NCBI GenBank assembly: GCA_017882025.1
Contig: JADGQG010000010.1
Span: 1-20,626 of the forward strand
DNA: 20,626 bases
From: Chloroflexota bacterium
Lineage (GTDB): Bacteria > Chloroflexota > Limnocylindria > Limnocylindrales > CSP1-4
Direction of reading: 5' to 3'
This document shows positions 13,424 through 20,626 of the stretch, in pieces. Numbering within the stretch: the stretch's first letter is position 1; the number at the start of each line of letters is the position of its first letter. The position numbers and the translations under genes are program-made. The notes under the pieces were generated by a model. It ran no database searches and had not been told where the DNA came from. It worked only from the letters and a program-made list of their open reading frames with translations.

Positions 13424-14605
13424 CTACTCCCCGCCGCGGAACTCCCGCCAGGCCGCCGTGACGAGGGAGGGGTCGGTCAGCAGGTCCAGCGCCGTCTCGG
13501 CGACGAGCGACGCCGCGACGAGGGTCGTCGTTTCCGCCCGGGGCGTGGCCGCGGCGTCACGCGACTCGATGGAGTGCCAGGTAACGCCCGGGTCGCAGAT
13601 CGCGAGGGACGGGTGAATGGTCGGGAGCGCGAGCGACACGTTCCCCATGTCGGAGCTGCCGACGTGCTCCGGGTCCACGCCTTCGTCGGCGAGCCCCTTC
13701 GCCTCCATGTTGGCACGCCAGAGCCCCGCCAGCGTCAGGCTGTTCTTCATCGTCGTCGACCCGCCCGAGAAGACCAGCTCGCCTCGCACGTCGGCCATCA
13801 TCGCGGCGCCGTCCACGAGGGCCCGGAACCGCTCGCGCATCGACTCGAAGTAGGCCTGGTCGGTGCTCCGGATCATGAACCGCGCGGTTGCCCGGTCCGG
13901 GATGATGTTCGCAGCCGAGCCGCCCTCCAGGATGATGCCGTGGACGCGGGCGTGCTGCGGCATCTGCTGGCGCCAGAGCCCGACCGCCTGGAACAGCAGG
14001 ACGACTGCGTCGAGCGCGTTCCTGCCCTCCCACGGCTCGAGGGCCGCATGCGCCGCCTTCCCGACGAACGTGACGTCCACGTCCTCGCTCGCGAGCAGCA
14101 TGCAGTTGACCATGTCGCGGTCGGCCGGGTGGAAGAGGAGCGCCGCGTCGAACCCCTCGAAGAGCCCGTCGTCGAGCATGAACTGCTTCCCGCTGCCGCG
14201 CTCCTCGGCCGGCGTACCAAGGAAGACGACCTCGCCCGCGAACGAGTCGCGCACGGCCGCCAGGGCGATCGCGGCACCCACGCCGGACGCCGCCATCGTG
14301 TTGTGGCCGCAGCCGTGGCCAAGGCCCGGCAGCGCGTCGTACTCGGCGAGGACGCCGATCCGCGGCCCGTCCGGCCCAAGACCGCCGGTGAGCCGGCCGC
14401 GGACGGCGGTCGCGAGCCGACCGACCGGGTGCTCCACCCCGTACCCGTGGCCGGCGATCGCCGCGGCGACGCGCGCGGCGGCGCGATGCTCCTCGAAGGC
14501 GGGCTCGGGATCGGCATGGATCGCGCGCGAGAGCGCCAGGATCTCGTCCCGGTTCGCCTCGATGGCGGCCGTGGCGCGGGCCTTCAAGTCGGACGGGGCG
14601 GGCAT
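13424..14605 (-). CDS. M20 family metallo-amidohydrolase (M20D/AbgB/PM20D2-like)
   Basis: This 393-residue di-metal hydrolase probably cleaves an amide bond of an N-acyl or peptide-like amino acid. The metal site is shown by AEYDALPGLGHGCGHNTMAASG (D90, C99, H101), the Glu pair GTPAEERGSG (E134/E135) and LLFHPADRD (H159). The dimerisation lid (about 175-290) includes VTFVGKAAHAALEPWEGRNALDA. The sequence best resembles the p-aminobenzoyl-glutamate hydrolase B/PM20D2 branch; the substrate is not determinable. A GTG at 14617 (MEVRMPAPS) is in frame, but GGAGG sits five bases before the ATG at 14605, so the ATG is chosen. It follows the membrane protein by 34 bp, probably in one transcript. No signal peptide is present. 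Confidence 0.88.
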   Translation of the reverse strand: MPAPSDLKARATAAIEANRDEILALSRAIHADPEPAFEEHRAAARVAAAIAGHGYGVEHPVGRLATAVRGRLTGGLGPDGPRIGVLAEYDALPGLGHGCGHNTMAASGVGAAIALAAVRDSFAGEVVFLGTPAEERGSGKQFMLDDGLFEGFDAALLFHPADRDMVNCMLLASEDVDVTFVGKAAHAALEPWEGRNALDAVVLLFQAVGLWRQQMPQHARVHGIILEGGSAANIIPDRATARFMIRSTDQAYFESMRERFRALVDGAAMMADVRGELVFSGGSTTMKNSLTLAGLWRANMEAKGLADEGVDPEHVGSSDMGNVSLALPTIHPSLAICDPGVTWHSIESRDAAATPRAETTTLVAASLVAETALDLLTDPSLVTAAWREFRGGE

Positions 14606-14639
14606 GCGGACCTCCACCTTGGGATGCGACGAGGGCGGC

Positions 14640-15014
14640 TCAGCGCTCGATTGAGAGCGTGAGCTCGGCGAAGACGACCAGCGCGATCACGAAGACGGCG
14701 ATGGGCGGACTCAGGATTGCCTGGAGGCGAAGGGCCACGAACAGCCCCACCACGAGCCCGACCCACAGGCCGCGGCGTGCGGCGCGGACCCAGTCGCCGC
14801 GATAGGAAATGCGGCGGTGGCGGCCGAATGCCGCCAGCCAGAAGAGCGGCACGGTGGTCAGGCCGATCGCGAGGCCCATGAGCGCCGCCCCAACGAACCC
14901 CGCGGCGGGATCCTCGCGCGGGTCGCGGGTCAGGACGACGAGTGCCACGAGCACCCACGAGACGGCCGCCGCCCCGAAGATCCCGAGGTTGGCCAGTCGG
15001 TCGCGTGCCTCCAC
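14640..15014 (-). CDS. Small four-helix membrane protein of unknown function
   Basis: This 124-residue protein starts with GTG GAG GCA CGC. Hydrophobic segments at about residues 10-28, 42-66, 86-102 and 105-122 predict four membrane helices, with a basic loop (GRHRRISYRGDWVRAARR) between helices 2 and 3. No known motif is seen. An upstream in-frame start at 15089 would overlap the helicase gene by 46 bp and lacks support. The GTG at 15014 lies 7 nt after a TAGACT -10, which both fixes the start and implies a leaderless mRNA. It probably shares a transcript with the amidohydrolase downstream, but a transport role for that enzyme's substrate would be speculation. Confidence 0.7.
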   Translation of the reverse strand: MEARDRLANLGIFGAAAVSWVLVALVVLTRDPREDPAAGFVGAALMGLAIGLTTVPLFWLAAFGRHRRISYRGDWVRAARRGLWVGLVVGLFVALRLQAILSPPIAVFVIALVVFAELTLSIER

Positions 15015-15021
15015 GTCCGGG

Positions 15022-15027
15022 AGTCTA
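15022..15027 (-). promoter_or_regulatory. -10 (TAGACT) of the four-helix membrane protein gene, leaderless
   Basis: GGCTAGACT on the minus strand shares CTAGACT with the promoters at 337-345 and 18815-18823. It ends 7 nt before the GTG at 15014, and the whole element fits in the 29-bp gap after the helicase stop. Confidence 0.5.
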
Positions 15028-15043
15028 GCCTCCCGACCAGCGC

Positions 15044-18000
15044 TCAGCGCGCCACGCTCGACGGGCAGATGTCGCGGAAGGCGCACCACGAGCAGGCCAT
15101 GTACGACGGTCGGGCCTCGAACTGGCCGGCCCGGATCCCGGCTGCTGCCTCGCGGATGTCGGCCAGGCCGCGCTCGACCCTGGCCGCGTCGACCTCGGCC
15201 GTCCCTACCAGCCCGGAGTCGAGGAAGTGAAGCGCCACGGCATCCGGCAGGCGCCCGGTCTCGGCCTGCCAGGCCATCGCGTAGATCGTGAGCTGGAGCG
15301 ACTGACGCGCTCGCTCGCGCGCCTTCGCTGGATCGCGCACGTCCGAGCTCTTGTAGTCGGTGATCACGACTCGCTCGCGCAGGAGCGGCAGCGCCGGCTC
15401 GACGACGTCGGCGGCGTCCGCGACCGCAACGGCGATGTCGGGTCCGCGGGGACCAGCGTCGTCGGCCGACGCGCCCAGCGGGATGAGGTCAACGCGGTCC
15501 ATCCGGCCACGAACCCGGTCCCCGTCCAGGGTGAAGGCGAACTCGCGCTCGACGTAGGCCGGGATGACCGCCCCCGGCTCCAGCTGGGTGCGCCGGAACC
15601 GCCGAAGCGCGTCGCGGCCGGCCTCCAGGCGCGCTTCCTCGTGCTCGCGGGAGACGAAACCCTCCGTGGTCCATGACTGCTCGAACGCGGCGATCAGCTC
15701 GGCCTCGCTCATCACCAAGCCGCGCGCGTGGCGCTTATGGAACTCCTGGACCGCGAGGTGGAGCGCGGACCCGTAGACGATCGCGTGATGCGGCGCCGTC
15801 GGCACGCGCAACACGTGGGCGTACTTGTACCGGAGCGGGCATGCCAGGTAGGCGTCGACCTGGTGGAAGCTGAGGACCAGCGGCTCCGTCGACCGCGCGT
15901 TCGCGGGAGCCGGCTCGGCGACAGCCGGCGACTCAAAGGCGCCCAAGCGCTCCAGCGGGCTCGAAGGACGTGTCGCGGGCGCGGCGCCGGCCGGCAGGTC
16001 GAGTGCCTCCAGCACGAATGGGGAGATGCGCCGCGTGCGCTTCCCGCCGTAGTCGAGCGCGTGACTCAGCACCAGCTCGTCGCGGGCACGGGTCATGCCC
16101 ACGTAGAACAGTCGCCGCTCCTCCTGGACCTGCGCATCACCGGTGGGAAACGTCCCGCGGAGGAGCGCGTCGGGCACCACGAGCTGCTCGCGCCGGCCCC
16201 GGGCCGGGAATCGGCCATCCACAAGCCCGACCAGGAAGACGACCGGCCATTCCAGGCCTTTTGCCTTGTGGATCGTGACCACCGCGACCGCGTCTGCGTC
16301 GGGGTCCAGGTCCGCCGTGGCCGGGTCGTCACCGGCCTCGATAAGGGTCTGCAGGTGCGGCGCCAGGAAGACGGCCCTGTCGTCGGCGAGGAGGTCGGAC
16401 TGGGCCCGAATGATCTCGAAGAAGCGCGCCACGTTGCTCAACGCCTCTTCCGCGGCCGGCGTGCCGGCCTCCGCGAGGCGTCGGAGTGAACCGGAACCCT
16501 TGAGGAACTCGTAGAGGAGTTCGCCAGCCGGGTGCCGGTTTCCGAGCTCGTTGTAGCGACGCAGGTCGGCCACGAGCCGTGCCAGCGACGTCCGGGTCTC
16601 AGAGTGCAGGCGGAGGAGGCCCGGCTGGCGCTCGAGCTCCTCCAGCGTCTCGCGGAGGCTCCGGTTCGTTCGCCGCGCGCGGTTCGTCAACGCTGCGAGG
16701 TCATCGCCGCGGAACCCGTAGAGTCTGGATGCGGCGAGCGCGAACACGTCCACGGAGCTGTGCGGGTTTGCGATGGCCCTGAGGAAGGCCAGGAGCAGCC
16801 GCACCTCGGGGCGGCTGTAGAGCCCCGAGACGCCTGAGAAGCGCCACGGGATGGCGGCGACGTTCAGGGACCGCAGGATCGCGTCCGCGTCCGCGTTCGC
16901 CCGGACCAGCACCGCGTGGTCCCGGGGAGGGGCACCGGCACGGATCCGCCGCTCGATCTCGGACGCGACCCAGTCCGCCTCGTCCGTCCCGGTCGTGAAG
17001 GCGATCTGGCGGACGGGCGCGGGCCGGATTCCCCGGCGGTGCGGCACCAGCCGCTTGGCGATCCCGCGCTGGACCTCCAGCCGGTCTGGATCATTGAATC
17101 GAATGAGCCGGTACGAGGCGTCCAGGATCGGCGCCCGCGACCGGTAGTTCCGCCGCATCACCACCGTCCGGGCGCGCCGGAAATGACCCAGGAAGTCGAC
17201 GATCGCGCCGGTGGCGGCGCCGCGGAACCGGTAGATCGACTGGTCGTCGTCACCCACCACGGTGACGTTGCGGTGCGGCTCCGCGATGAGCGCCACCAGC
17301 TGGGCCTGGGCACGGTTGACATCCTGGAACTCGTCGACCAGCACGTACCGGAAGCGCGCCTGGAGCCCGCGGCGAGCGGCGGGGTGCTCGCGCAGGAGCG
17401 TGAGCGCGAGGCGCACCTGGTCGCCGAAGTCGACCGCGCCGGCCTCGGCCAGCAGCTCCTGGTAGCGCCCATATGCGGCCGACAGCTCCACGTGGCGACG
17501 CGCCTCGTCGCGAAGTGCAGCCCTGCCCGCTGTGTCGCCGTTCGTCTCCGCGGCGACCGTGAGCGCCGCTGCGTGGTCGCGGTACTCCTCCGGTGCGATG
17601 TCCTCGTCCTTCAGGCGGCTGAAGAGCGCGGCCAGCGCGGCCAGAAACTTCGTGGGGTCGCCAAGGGGCCGGTAGGCGTCCAGCTCCAGCCGGAAGAGCC
17701 GCTCGCGCAGGAAGATCACCGTCTCCGGCCGTGAGAGGACCCGCGGCTCGGACGGAAGTCCCAGCTCCAGCGCGTGCTCGCGGATCACCCGGTCCCCGAA
17801 CGCATGGAAGGTCGCGACCAGCGTGTCGGTGTAGCCATACGGCACCAGCTGATCGACGCGGAGCTGCATTTCCTCGGCCGCCTTGTCGGTGAACGTGAGG
17901 GCGAGGATCTCGGACGGCTTCGCGCGTTTCGTGGCGATCAGCCACGCGATCCGGCGGGTCACGACCTGGGTCTTGCCAGTCCCTGCGCCCGCGACCACAA

Positions 18001-18220
18001 GGAGCGGACCCTCGCCGTGGGTAACGGCACGGCGCTGCTGCGCATTGAGGTTCGCCAGGAGCGCTTCCACGCCCGCCGCGACGGGCGGCCCCGCGGCCGG
18101 CCGCGGGGTGGCGACGTGCTCCAACCAGACGGGGATCTGCTCGAGCGGCGCCGGCCCGCGGCGCGGCCTCGGCGGGCGCGCCACATTCCCGCCGGTCGCG
18201 CTCCCGGCCGCCCGGGCCAT
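15044..18220 (-). CDS. UvrD/Rep-type helicase fused to a RecB-like PD-(D/E)XK nuclease with Fe-S cysteines
   Basis: This is a 1058-residue superfamily 1A helicase-nuclease. The helicase shows LNAQQRRAV (58-66), Walker A AGAGTGKT (77-84), TFHAFGDRVIREHA, Walker B LVDEFQDVNRAQ, GDDDQSIYRFRGA, TIHKAKGLEWPVVF and RLFYVGMTRARDELVLS. The C-terminal nuclease (about 780-1058) has GSALHLAVQEF, RGRMDRVDLI (D908/D911) and ITDYKSS (D955, K957). C794 (YLACPLRYKY) with C1043, C1046 and C1052 (CSWCAFRDIC) is the four-cysteine iron-sulphur pattern of AddB/Cas4-like nucleases. The arrangement recalls a single AdnA/AdnB subunit, suggesting double-strand-break end processing, but no second subunit is in view. 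The first 50 residues are Pro/Arg/Ala-rich. GTG 18223 and ATG 18220 are adjacent; the ATG is preferred because GAGGG stands six bases before it and an upstream minicistron ends at TGATG. Confidence 0.92.
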   Translation of the reverse strand: MARAAGSATGGNVARPPRPRRGPAPLEQIPVWLEHVATPRPAAGPPVAAGVEALLANLNAQQRRAVTHGEGPLLVVAGAGTGKTQVVTRRIAWLIATKRAKPSEILALTFTDKAAEEMQLRVDQLVPYGYTDTLVATFHAFGDRVIREHALELGLPSEPRVLSRPETVIFLRERLFRLELDAYRPLGDPTKFLAALAALFSRLKDEDIAPEEYRDHAAALTVAAETNGDTAGRAALRDEARRHVELSAAYGRYQELLAEAGAVDFGDQVRLALTLLREHPAARRGLQARFRYVLVDEFQDVNRAQAQLVALIAEPHRNVTVVGDDDQSIYRFRGAATGAIVDFLGHFRRARTVVMRRNYRSRAPILDASYRLIRFNDPDRLEVQRGIAKRLVPHRRGIRPAPVRQIAFTTGTDEADWVASEIERRIRAGAPPRDHAVLVRANADADAILRSLNVAAIPWRFSGVSGLYSRPEVRLLLAFLRAIANPHSSVDVFALAASRLYGFRGDDLAALTNRARRTNRSLRETLEELERQPGLLRLHSETRTSLARLVADLRRYNELGNRHPAGELLYEFLKGSGSLRRLAEAGTPAAEEALSNVARFFEIIRAQSDLLADDRAVFLAPHLQTLIEAGDDPATADLDPDADAVAVVTIHKAKGLEWPVVFLVGLVDGRFPARGRREQLVVPDALLRGTFPTGDAQVQEERRLFYVGMTRARDELVLSHALDYGGKRTRRISPFVLEALDLPAGAAPATRPSSPLERLGAFESPAVAEPAPANARSTEPLVLSFHQVDAYLACPLRYKYAHVLRVPTAPHHAIVYGSALHLAVQEFHKRHARGLVMSEAELIAAFEQSWTTEGFVSREHEEARLEAGRDALRRFRRTQLEPGAVIPAYVEREFAFTLDGDRVRGRMDRVDLIPLGASADDAGPRGPDIAVAVADAADVVEPALPLLRERVVITDYKSSDVRDPAKARERARQSLQLTIYAMAWQAETGRLPDAVALHFLDSGLVGTAEVDAARVERGLADIREAAAGIRAGQFEARPSYMACSWCAFRDICPSSVAR

Positions 18221-18270
18221 CACCCGCCCTCGGCCGTGGAGAGCCGGCCCGCGGCCGGGCGGCGCTTCAT
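18220..18270 (-). CDS. Possible 16-codon minicistron coupled to the helicase-nuclease start
   Basis: An ATG at 18270 has GGAGG four bases upstream and encodes 16 residues (MKRRPAAGRLSTAEGG). Its TGA overlaps the helicase ATG as TGATG. It occupies nearly all of the gap after the DUF4446 gene. Such a short ORF may serve only to deliver ribosomes to the helicase start. No codon-level evidence is possible at this length, and it may be chance in GC-rich sequence. Confidence 0.3.
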   Translation of the reverse strand: MKRRPAAGRLSTAEGG

Positions 18271-18280
18271 GCGCCCTCCG

Positions 18281-18790
18281 TCAGCGACCGAGCGCCCGGT
18301 CCGTCGCCTCGCGCAGCGCCTCGCTCTCCTCCGCGGAGAGCGCGCCCTCTGCGACGCCACGGGCCACGGCCTTGCCGTAGACGCGGGTCTGGTTCCGAGC
18401 GTGCAGGCTGGAGAGGACCAGGCCGTTCGCGTCCGGATCTGCCAGGGCGAGCGCAAAGCTCTGGTTCCCGCCCGTGTCATCGAAGTTGTTGAAGCGGACC
18501 AGGCTGATGCCCTGCAGCGTGTGGCGGGCCCGCTCCTCGAGGGCCGCGGCGCGGCCGTCGAGCTCGTCCTGGCGCCGCGCGACGGCGTACACCTTGTCGA
18601 GGTGCGCTTCCAGGACGTCGGCCAGGCTCTTGCCGTCGTCGCCGCGAGTGAGTGCCGCGAGCTGTGCCTCGAGCCGCCGCGCGCGCCGCGCGACGACCAC
18701 GAGCACCCCCGTGAGGATCGCCAGGGCGACCACGAGCAGGCCGACGATCGGGCCGATATTGGCGCTGACGAGCGTGTTGAGATCGCTCAC
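18281..18790 (-). CDS. DUF4446 family membrane-anchored protein
   Basis: This 169-residue protein has an N-terminal membrane helix at about 12-34 (IGPIVGLLVVALAILTGVLVVV) followed by basic RRARR, a coiled-coil region (about 38-92) and the family's conserved core ISLVRFNNFDDTGGNQSFALALAD...GLVLSSLHARNQTRVYGKAV (about 95-142), which is diagnostic for DUF4446. Family function is unknown; homologues in Firmicutes are often near parAB or stage 0 genes. The GTG at 18790 has GGAGG four bases upstream. Its promoter is the TGCTAGACT at 18823-18815. The helicase-nuclease lies 60 bp downstream and is probably co-transcribed. Confidence 0.85.
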   Translation of the reverse strand: MSDLNTLVSANIGPIVGLLVVALAILTGVLVVVARRARRLEAQLAALTRGDDGKSLADVLEAHLDKVYAVARRQDELDGRAAALEERARHTLQGISLVRFNNFDDTGGNQSFALALADPDANGLVLSSLHARNQTRVYGKAVARGVAEGALSAEESEALREATDRALGR

Positions 18791-18814
18791 GGGTCCTCCG
18801 GTGGGGCTGCGGCG

Positions 18815-18823
18815 AGTCTAGCA
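18815..18823 (-). promoter_or_regulatory. Extended -10 promoter of the DUF4446-helicase transcript
   Basis: TGCTAGACT (minus strand) is identical to the mrfAB element. It ends 24 nt before the GTG at 18790, leaving a leader of about 18 nt that just contains the GGAGG ribosome-binding site. No -35 is seen. Confidence 0.5.
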
Positions 18824-18847
18824 GGGCTCGCTCGCCCGGGGTCCGTT

Positions 18848-18863
18848 CGCGGGCGCCCCCGCG
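18848..18863. other. Short GC hairpin in the divergent intergenic region
   Basis: CGCGGG, CGCC loop, CCCGCG is a perfect 6-bp stem between the divergent promoters in the 258-bp gap 18791-19048. It could be an operator half, but such stems arise easily in sequence this GC-rich. Otherwise the gap holds the two promoters and the downstream leader only. Confidence 0.2.
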
Positions 18864-18944
18864 CGCACCCCGCGGGCCGGATATGCCGGGCGAAGAGGGG
18901 CGCCGGGGCGCATCCCCCACGCGCCGGAGCACCGCCGCCGCCGG

Positions 18945-18953
18945 TGCTATCCT
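18945..18953 (+). promoter_or_regulatory. Extended -10 promoter of the anchored-protein/rarA transcript
   Basis: TGCTATCCT (TGn plus TATCCT) lies about 95 nt before the ATG at 19049, giving a leader of roughly 88 nt with AGGAGG at 19032-19037. No -35 is seen. It diverges from the promoter at 18815-18823. Confidence 0.45.
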
Positions 18954-19048
18954 TCAGCCTCGGCGGACGCGCACGCGCCCCGGCCCGACCACGCGTCTGT
19001 GCACGCCCGGCACCGGTGGCCGGGAAGATCCAGGAGGCTCACCTCAGC

Positions 19049-19465
19049 ATGGCGAAGCGCCAGCGCGGCAGCACGCGACCGGGCCAGCGGTCGCCCACGA
19101 AGAGCATGACCGGGCGCCCGACTGCCGCGACATCCCCGGCGCCTCCACCCCAACGCCCGACGGGCACGCTCACCGACGAGGAGCTGGCCCGCGCGGCCGA
19201 TATCGAGGCGCGCATCGTCGCCGAGGAGCGCCAGGCAAGCGCGTCGCTCGCGCGAGGTCGCGATCGGCGTCGAAGCGGGGCGGTCGAGATGCCGGCCCGC
19301 GGACGTGGCCGGGCGGTCAGCACGCTCGCGGTCGTCGCCGCCGACGAGTACCTCTACGTCCAGCGCGACTTGCGGCGTATCGCGATCGTCTTCATCGGCA
19401 TCTTCGCGATCCTTTTCGCCGCGTTCATCGTCTCGCAGATCGCCGGGATCGGCCGGGTCGTCTGA
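19049..19465 (+). CDS. C-terminally anchored membrane protein of unknown function upstream of rarA
   Basis: This 138-residue protein has a basic, Pro/Thr/Ser-rich, probably disordered N-terminus (1-40), a helical acidic stretch (TLTDEELARAADIEARIVAEERQ, about 40-62), a basic linker, and then DEYLYVQRDLRRI leading into one strongly hydrophobic helix at about 111-131, with only seven residues after it. That topology places nearly the whole protein in the cytoplasm. I recall YVxxDLRRI-plus-helix proteins from Chloroflexota but cannot assign a function. The ATG at 19049 is preceded by AGGAGG with an 11-nt spacer, rather long; longer in-frame readings upstream lack start signals. The rarA gene starts 45 bp downstream. 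Confidence 0.75.
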   Translation: MAKRQRGSTRPGQRSPTKSMTGRPTAATSPAPPPQRPTGTLTDEELARAADIEARIVAEERQASASLARGRDRRRSGAVEMPARGRGRAVSTLAVVAADEYLYVQRDLRRIAIVFIGIFAILFAAFIVSQIAGIGRVV

Positions 19466-19510
19466 CCCGACGCCCCGTCGCCTGACCGACGGCCCCGGGA
19501 GCGGTTGCAC

Positions 19511-20626
19511 GTGGCCCGCCGAGCCGCCGGAACGGCCCCGGCACCCCTGTTCGTCCCGCCGGATCGGTTGCGGCCGCTTGCCGACCGGATGCGGCCCCGC
19601 TCCCTGGATGAGGTCGTCGGTCAGGATGCCCTCCTCGGCCCAGGCGCGGCGCTGCGTCGCCTCGTCGAGGGTGGCCGGCTCCCGTCGTGCATCCTGTGGG
19701 GCCCGCCCGGGTCCGGCAAGACGACCATCGGCCGGCTGCTCGCCGAGGCGATCGGGGCGCGATTCGCCGCCCTCAACTCCACGACCGACGGTGTCGCGAC
19801 GCTCCGTGGCGTGGTCGAAGATGCCCGGAGCGCGGCGGCCCTGGACGGTCGCACGACCGTCGTTTTCCTCGACGAGGTGCACCGGTACAGCAAGGCCCAG
19901 CAGGACTCGCTCCTCCCGCATGTGGAGGCCGGCACGATCGTGCTGGTGGGCGCGACGACGGAGCCACCGATCGCCGGCGGGATCACCCCGCCACTCCTCT
20001 CGCGGCTCCGCGTCTTCCGGCTCCAGCCGCTCGGCGAGACAGACCTCGCGACGATCGCGGCGCGCGCGCTCGCCGACCCGGTGCTCGGCCTGGCCGGCGC
20101 GTACGCGCTCGACGAGACCGCGGCGCGCCAGCTGATCGGGTATGCGTCGGGTGATGCGCGACGCATGCTCGGGCTGCTCGAGACGGCCGCCCTGCTCGCC
20201 GAGCGGCGATCGGTCGATGCGGCGGCGGACGCCGAGGGCAAGGACGCCGCGCCCGGCCCCGGGGCCCGCCCGGTCCTCGTCGAGCCCGCCGACATCGCAC
20301 GAGCAGCCCAATCACCGATGCTCGGCTACGACCGCTCCGGCGTCATCAGCGCGCTTATCAAGAGCATCCGGGGTTCGGACCCGGATGCGGCGCTCTGGTG
20401 GCTTGCCACGGCCCTGGAGTCCGGCGAGGATCCCCGCTACCTCGCCCGCCGGCTCGTCATCTCGGCGTCGGAGGACGTCGGGAACGCGGAGCCGGCCGGG
20501 CTGCCGCTTGCCGTGGCGGCCCTCACGGCGGTCGAGAAGATCGGCGCCGAAACGAACGACGAGGGCCTCTACGCGCTCGCGCAAACCGCCACTTTTCTCG
20601 CTGCATCGCCCAAGTCCGCGGCCGCC
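19511..20626 (+). CDS. rarA: RarA/MgsA-type replication-associated AAA+ ATPase (3' end beyond window)
   Basis: An open frame of 372 codons from the GTG at 19511 runs off the right edge; family proteins are about 430-450 residues, so about 60-80 are missing. RarA (MgsA; Mgs1/WRNIP1 in eukaryotes) acts at stalled replication forks. Seen are LADRMRPRSLDEVVGQDALLG (23-43), Walker A GPPGSGKTT (64-72, K70), Walker B VVFLDEVHRYSKAQQDSLLPHVE (D121/E122), sensor 1 LVGATTEPP (145-153, usually ENP), arginine finger SRLRVF (R166), sensor 2 SGDARRML, and the tetramerisation region with YLARRLVISASEDVGNAEP (310-328). A low-complexity insert at about 231-258 separates the AAA+ lid from the C-terminal domain. 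GGGAG nine bases before the GTG supports the start; TTG at 19505 is an alternative. Confidence 0.93.
   Translation, partial: MARRAAGTAPAPLFVPPDRLRPLADRMRPRSLDEVVGQDALLGPGAALRRLVEGGRLPSCILWGPPGSGKTTIGRLLAEAIGARFAALNSTTDGVATLRGVVEDARSAAALDGRTTVVFLDEVHRYSKAQQDSLLPHVEAGTIVLVGATTEPPIAGGITPPLLSRLRVFRLQPLGETDLATIAARALADPVLGLAGAYALDETAARQLIGYASGDARRMLGLLETAALLAERRSVDAAADAEGKDAAPGPGARPVLVEPADIARAAQSPMLGYDRSGVISALIKSIRGSDPDAALWWLATALESGEDPRYLARRLVISASEDVGNAEPAGLPLAVAALTAVEKIGAETNDEGLYALAQTATFLAASPKSAAA

Noticed and set aside
13232..14662. 476-codon plus-strand frame opposite the M20 amidohydrolase
   Set aside because: No motif and shadow composition; the minus strand has all the metal-site motifs of an M20 enzyme.
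17774..19048. Upstream in-frame extension of the anchored protein on the plus strand
   Set aside because: It runs antisense to the helicase and DUF4446 genes and has shadow composition. The protein-like part starts at the ATG at 19049, behind AGGAGG.
1..20626. CRISPR arrays, tRNA or rRNA genes, insertion sequences, prophage and attachment sites
   Set aside because: I saw no regularly spaced repeats, no tRNA-like TpsiC/anticodon pattern, no transposase or integrase motif and no terminal inverted repeats while reading both strands.

Overview
The window is GC-rich bacterial chromosome (about 70% G+C by eye) with densely packed genes. I infer an uncultured-type member of Chloroflexota, possibly the Limnocylindria/Ellin6529 group. 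The basis is the mix of a TIGR03883-type 'F420-associated' zincin, DUF4446, a CpaE-like REC-ParA protein, a YchF homologue with a divergent P-loop, and extended -10 promoters with several leaderless genes. No tRNA, rRNA, CRISPR array, insertion sequence or prophage gene was seen, and no gene-free stretch exceeds about 260 bp.

Layout. (1) 1-234 (-) is the start of a single-pass membrane protein, possibly FtsB/DivIC-like, cut by the window edge. It has a canonical TTGACA-17-TACCAT promoter with a perfect 16-bp palindrome in its spacer. (2) 391-5815 (+) holds an mrfA-mrfB DNA-repair pair (SF2 helicase plus DEDDh exonuclease, ATGA overlap), then a VC1184-type cysteine-desulfurase-like PLP enzyme and a small acidic protein, the last two each behind its own -10 motif. 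(3) 12228-5758 (-) is a tightly spaced six-gene run: REC-ParA (CpaE-like), glutamate racemase murI, zincin-like F420-associated protein, D-2-hydroxyacid dehydrogenase homologue, YchF-type P-loop protein and PfkB kinase. Junctions are 4-nt overlaps or gaps of 4-12 nt. (4) 13279-12249 (-) is a 72-residue protein coupled to a class I methyltransferase. (5) 15014-13424 (-) is a four-helix membrane protein, apparently leaderless, followed by an M20D-type amidohydrolase. (6) 18790-15044 (-) is a DUF4446 membrane protein, then a UvrD helicase fused to a RecB-like nuclease with four cysteines placed for an Fe-S cluster, preceded by a possible 16-codon minicistron. (7) 19049-20626 (+) is a C-terminally anchored membrane protein and then rarA (mgsA), which runs off the end.

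Three DNA-maintenance units (mrfAB, UvrD-RecB nuclease, RarA) lie within 20 kb, but they are in separate transcription units and I see no evidence of one new defence system. The most interesting signals are the recurring TGnTAnnnT promoter element, placed either about 20-40 nt or only 6-8 nt before start codons, the palindrome inside the promoter at 241-269, a His-to-Cys change at the catalytic position of the hydroxyacid dehydrogenase homologue, and the mixed-function operon headed by a degenerate receiver-ParA protein.
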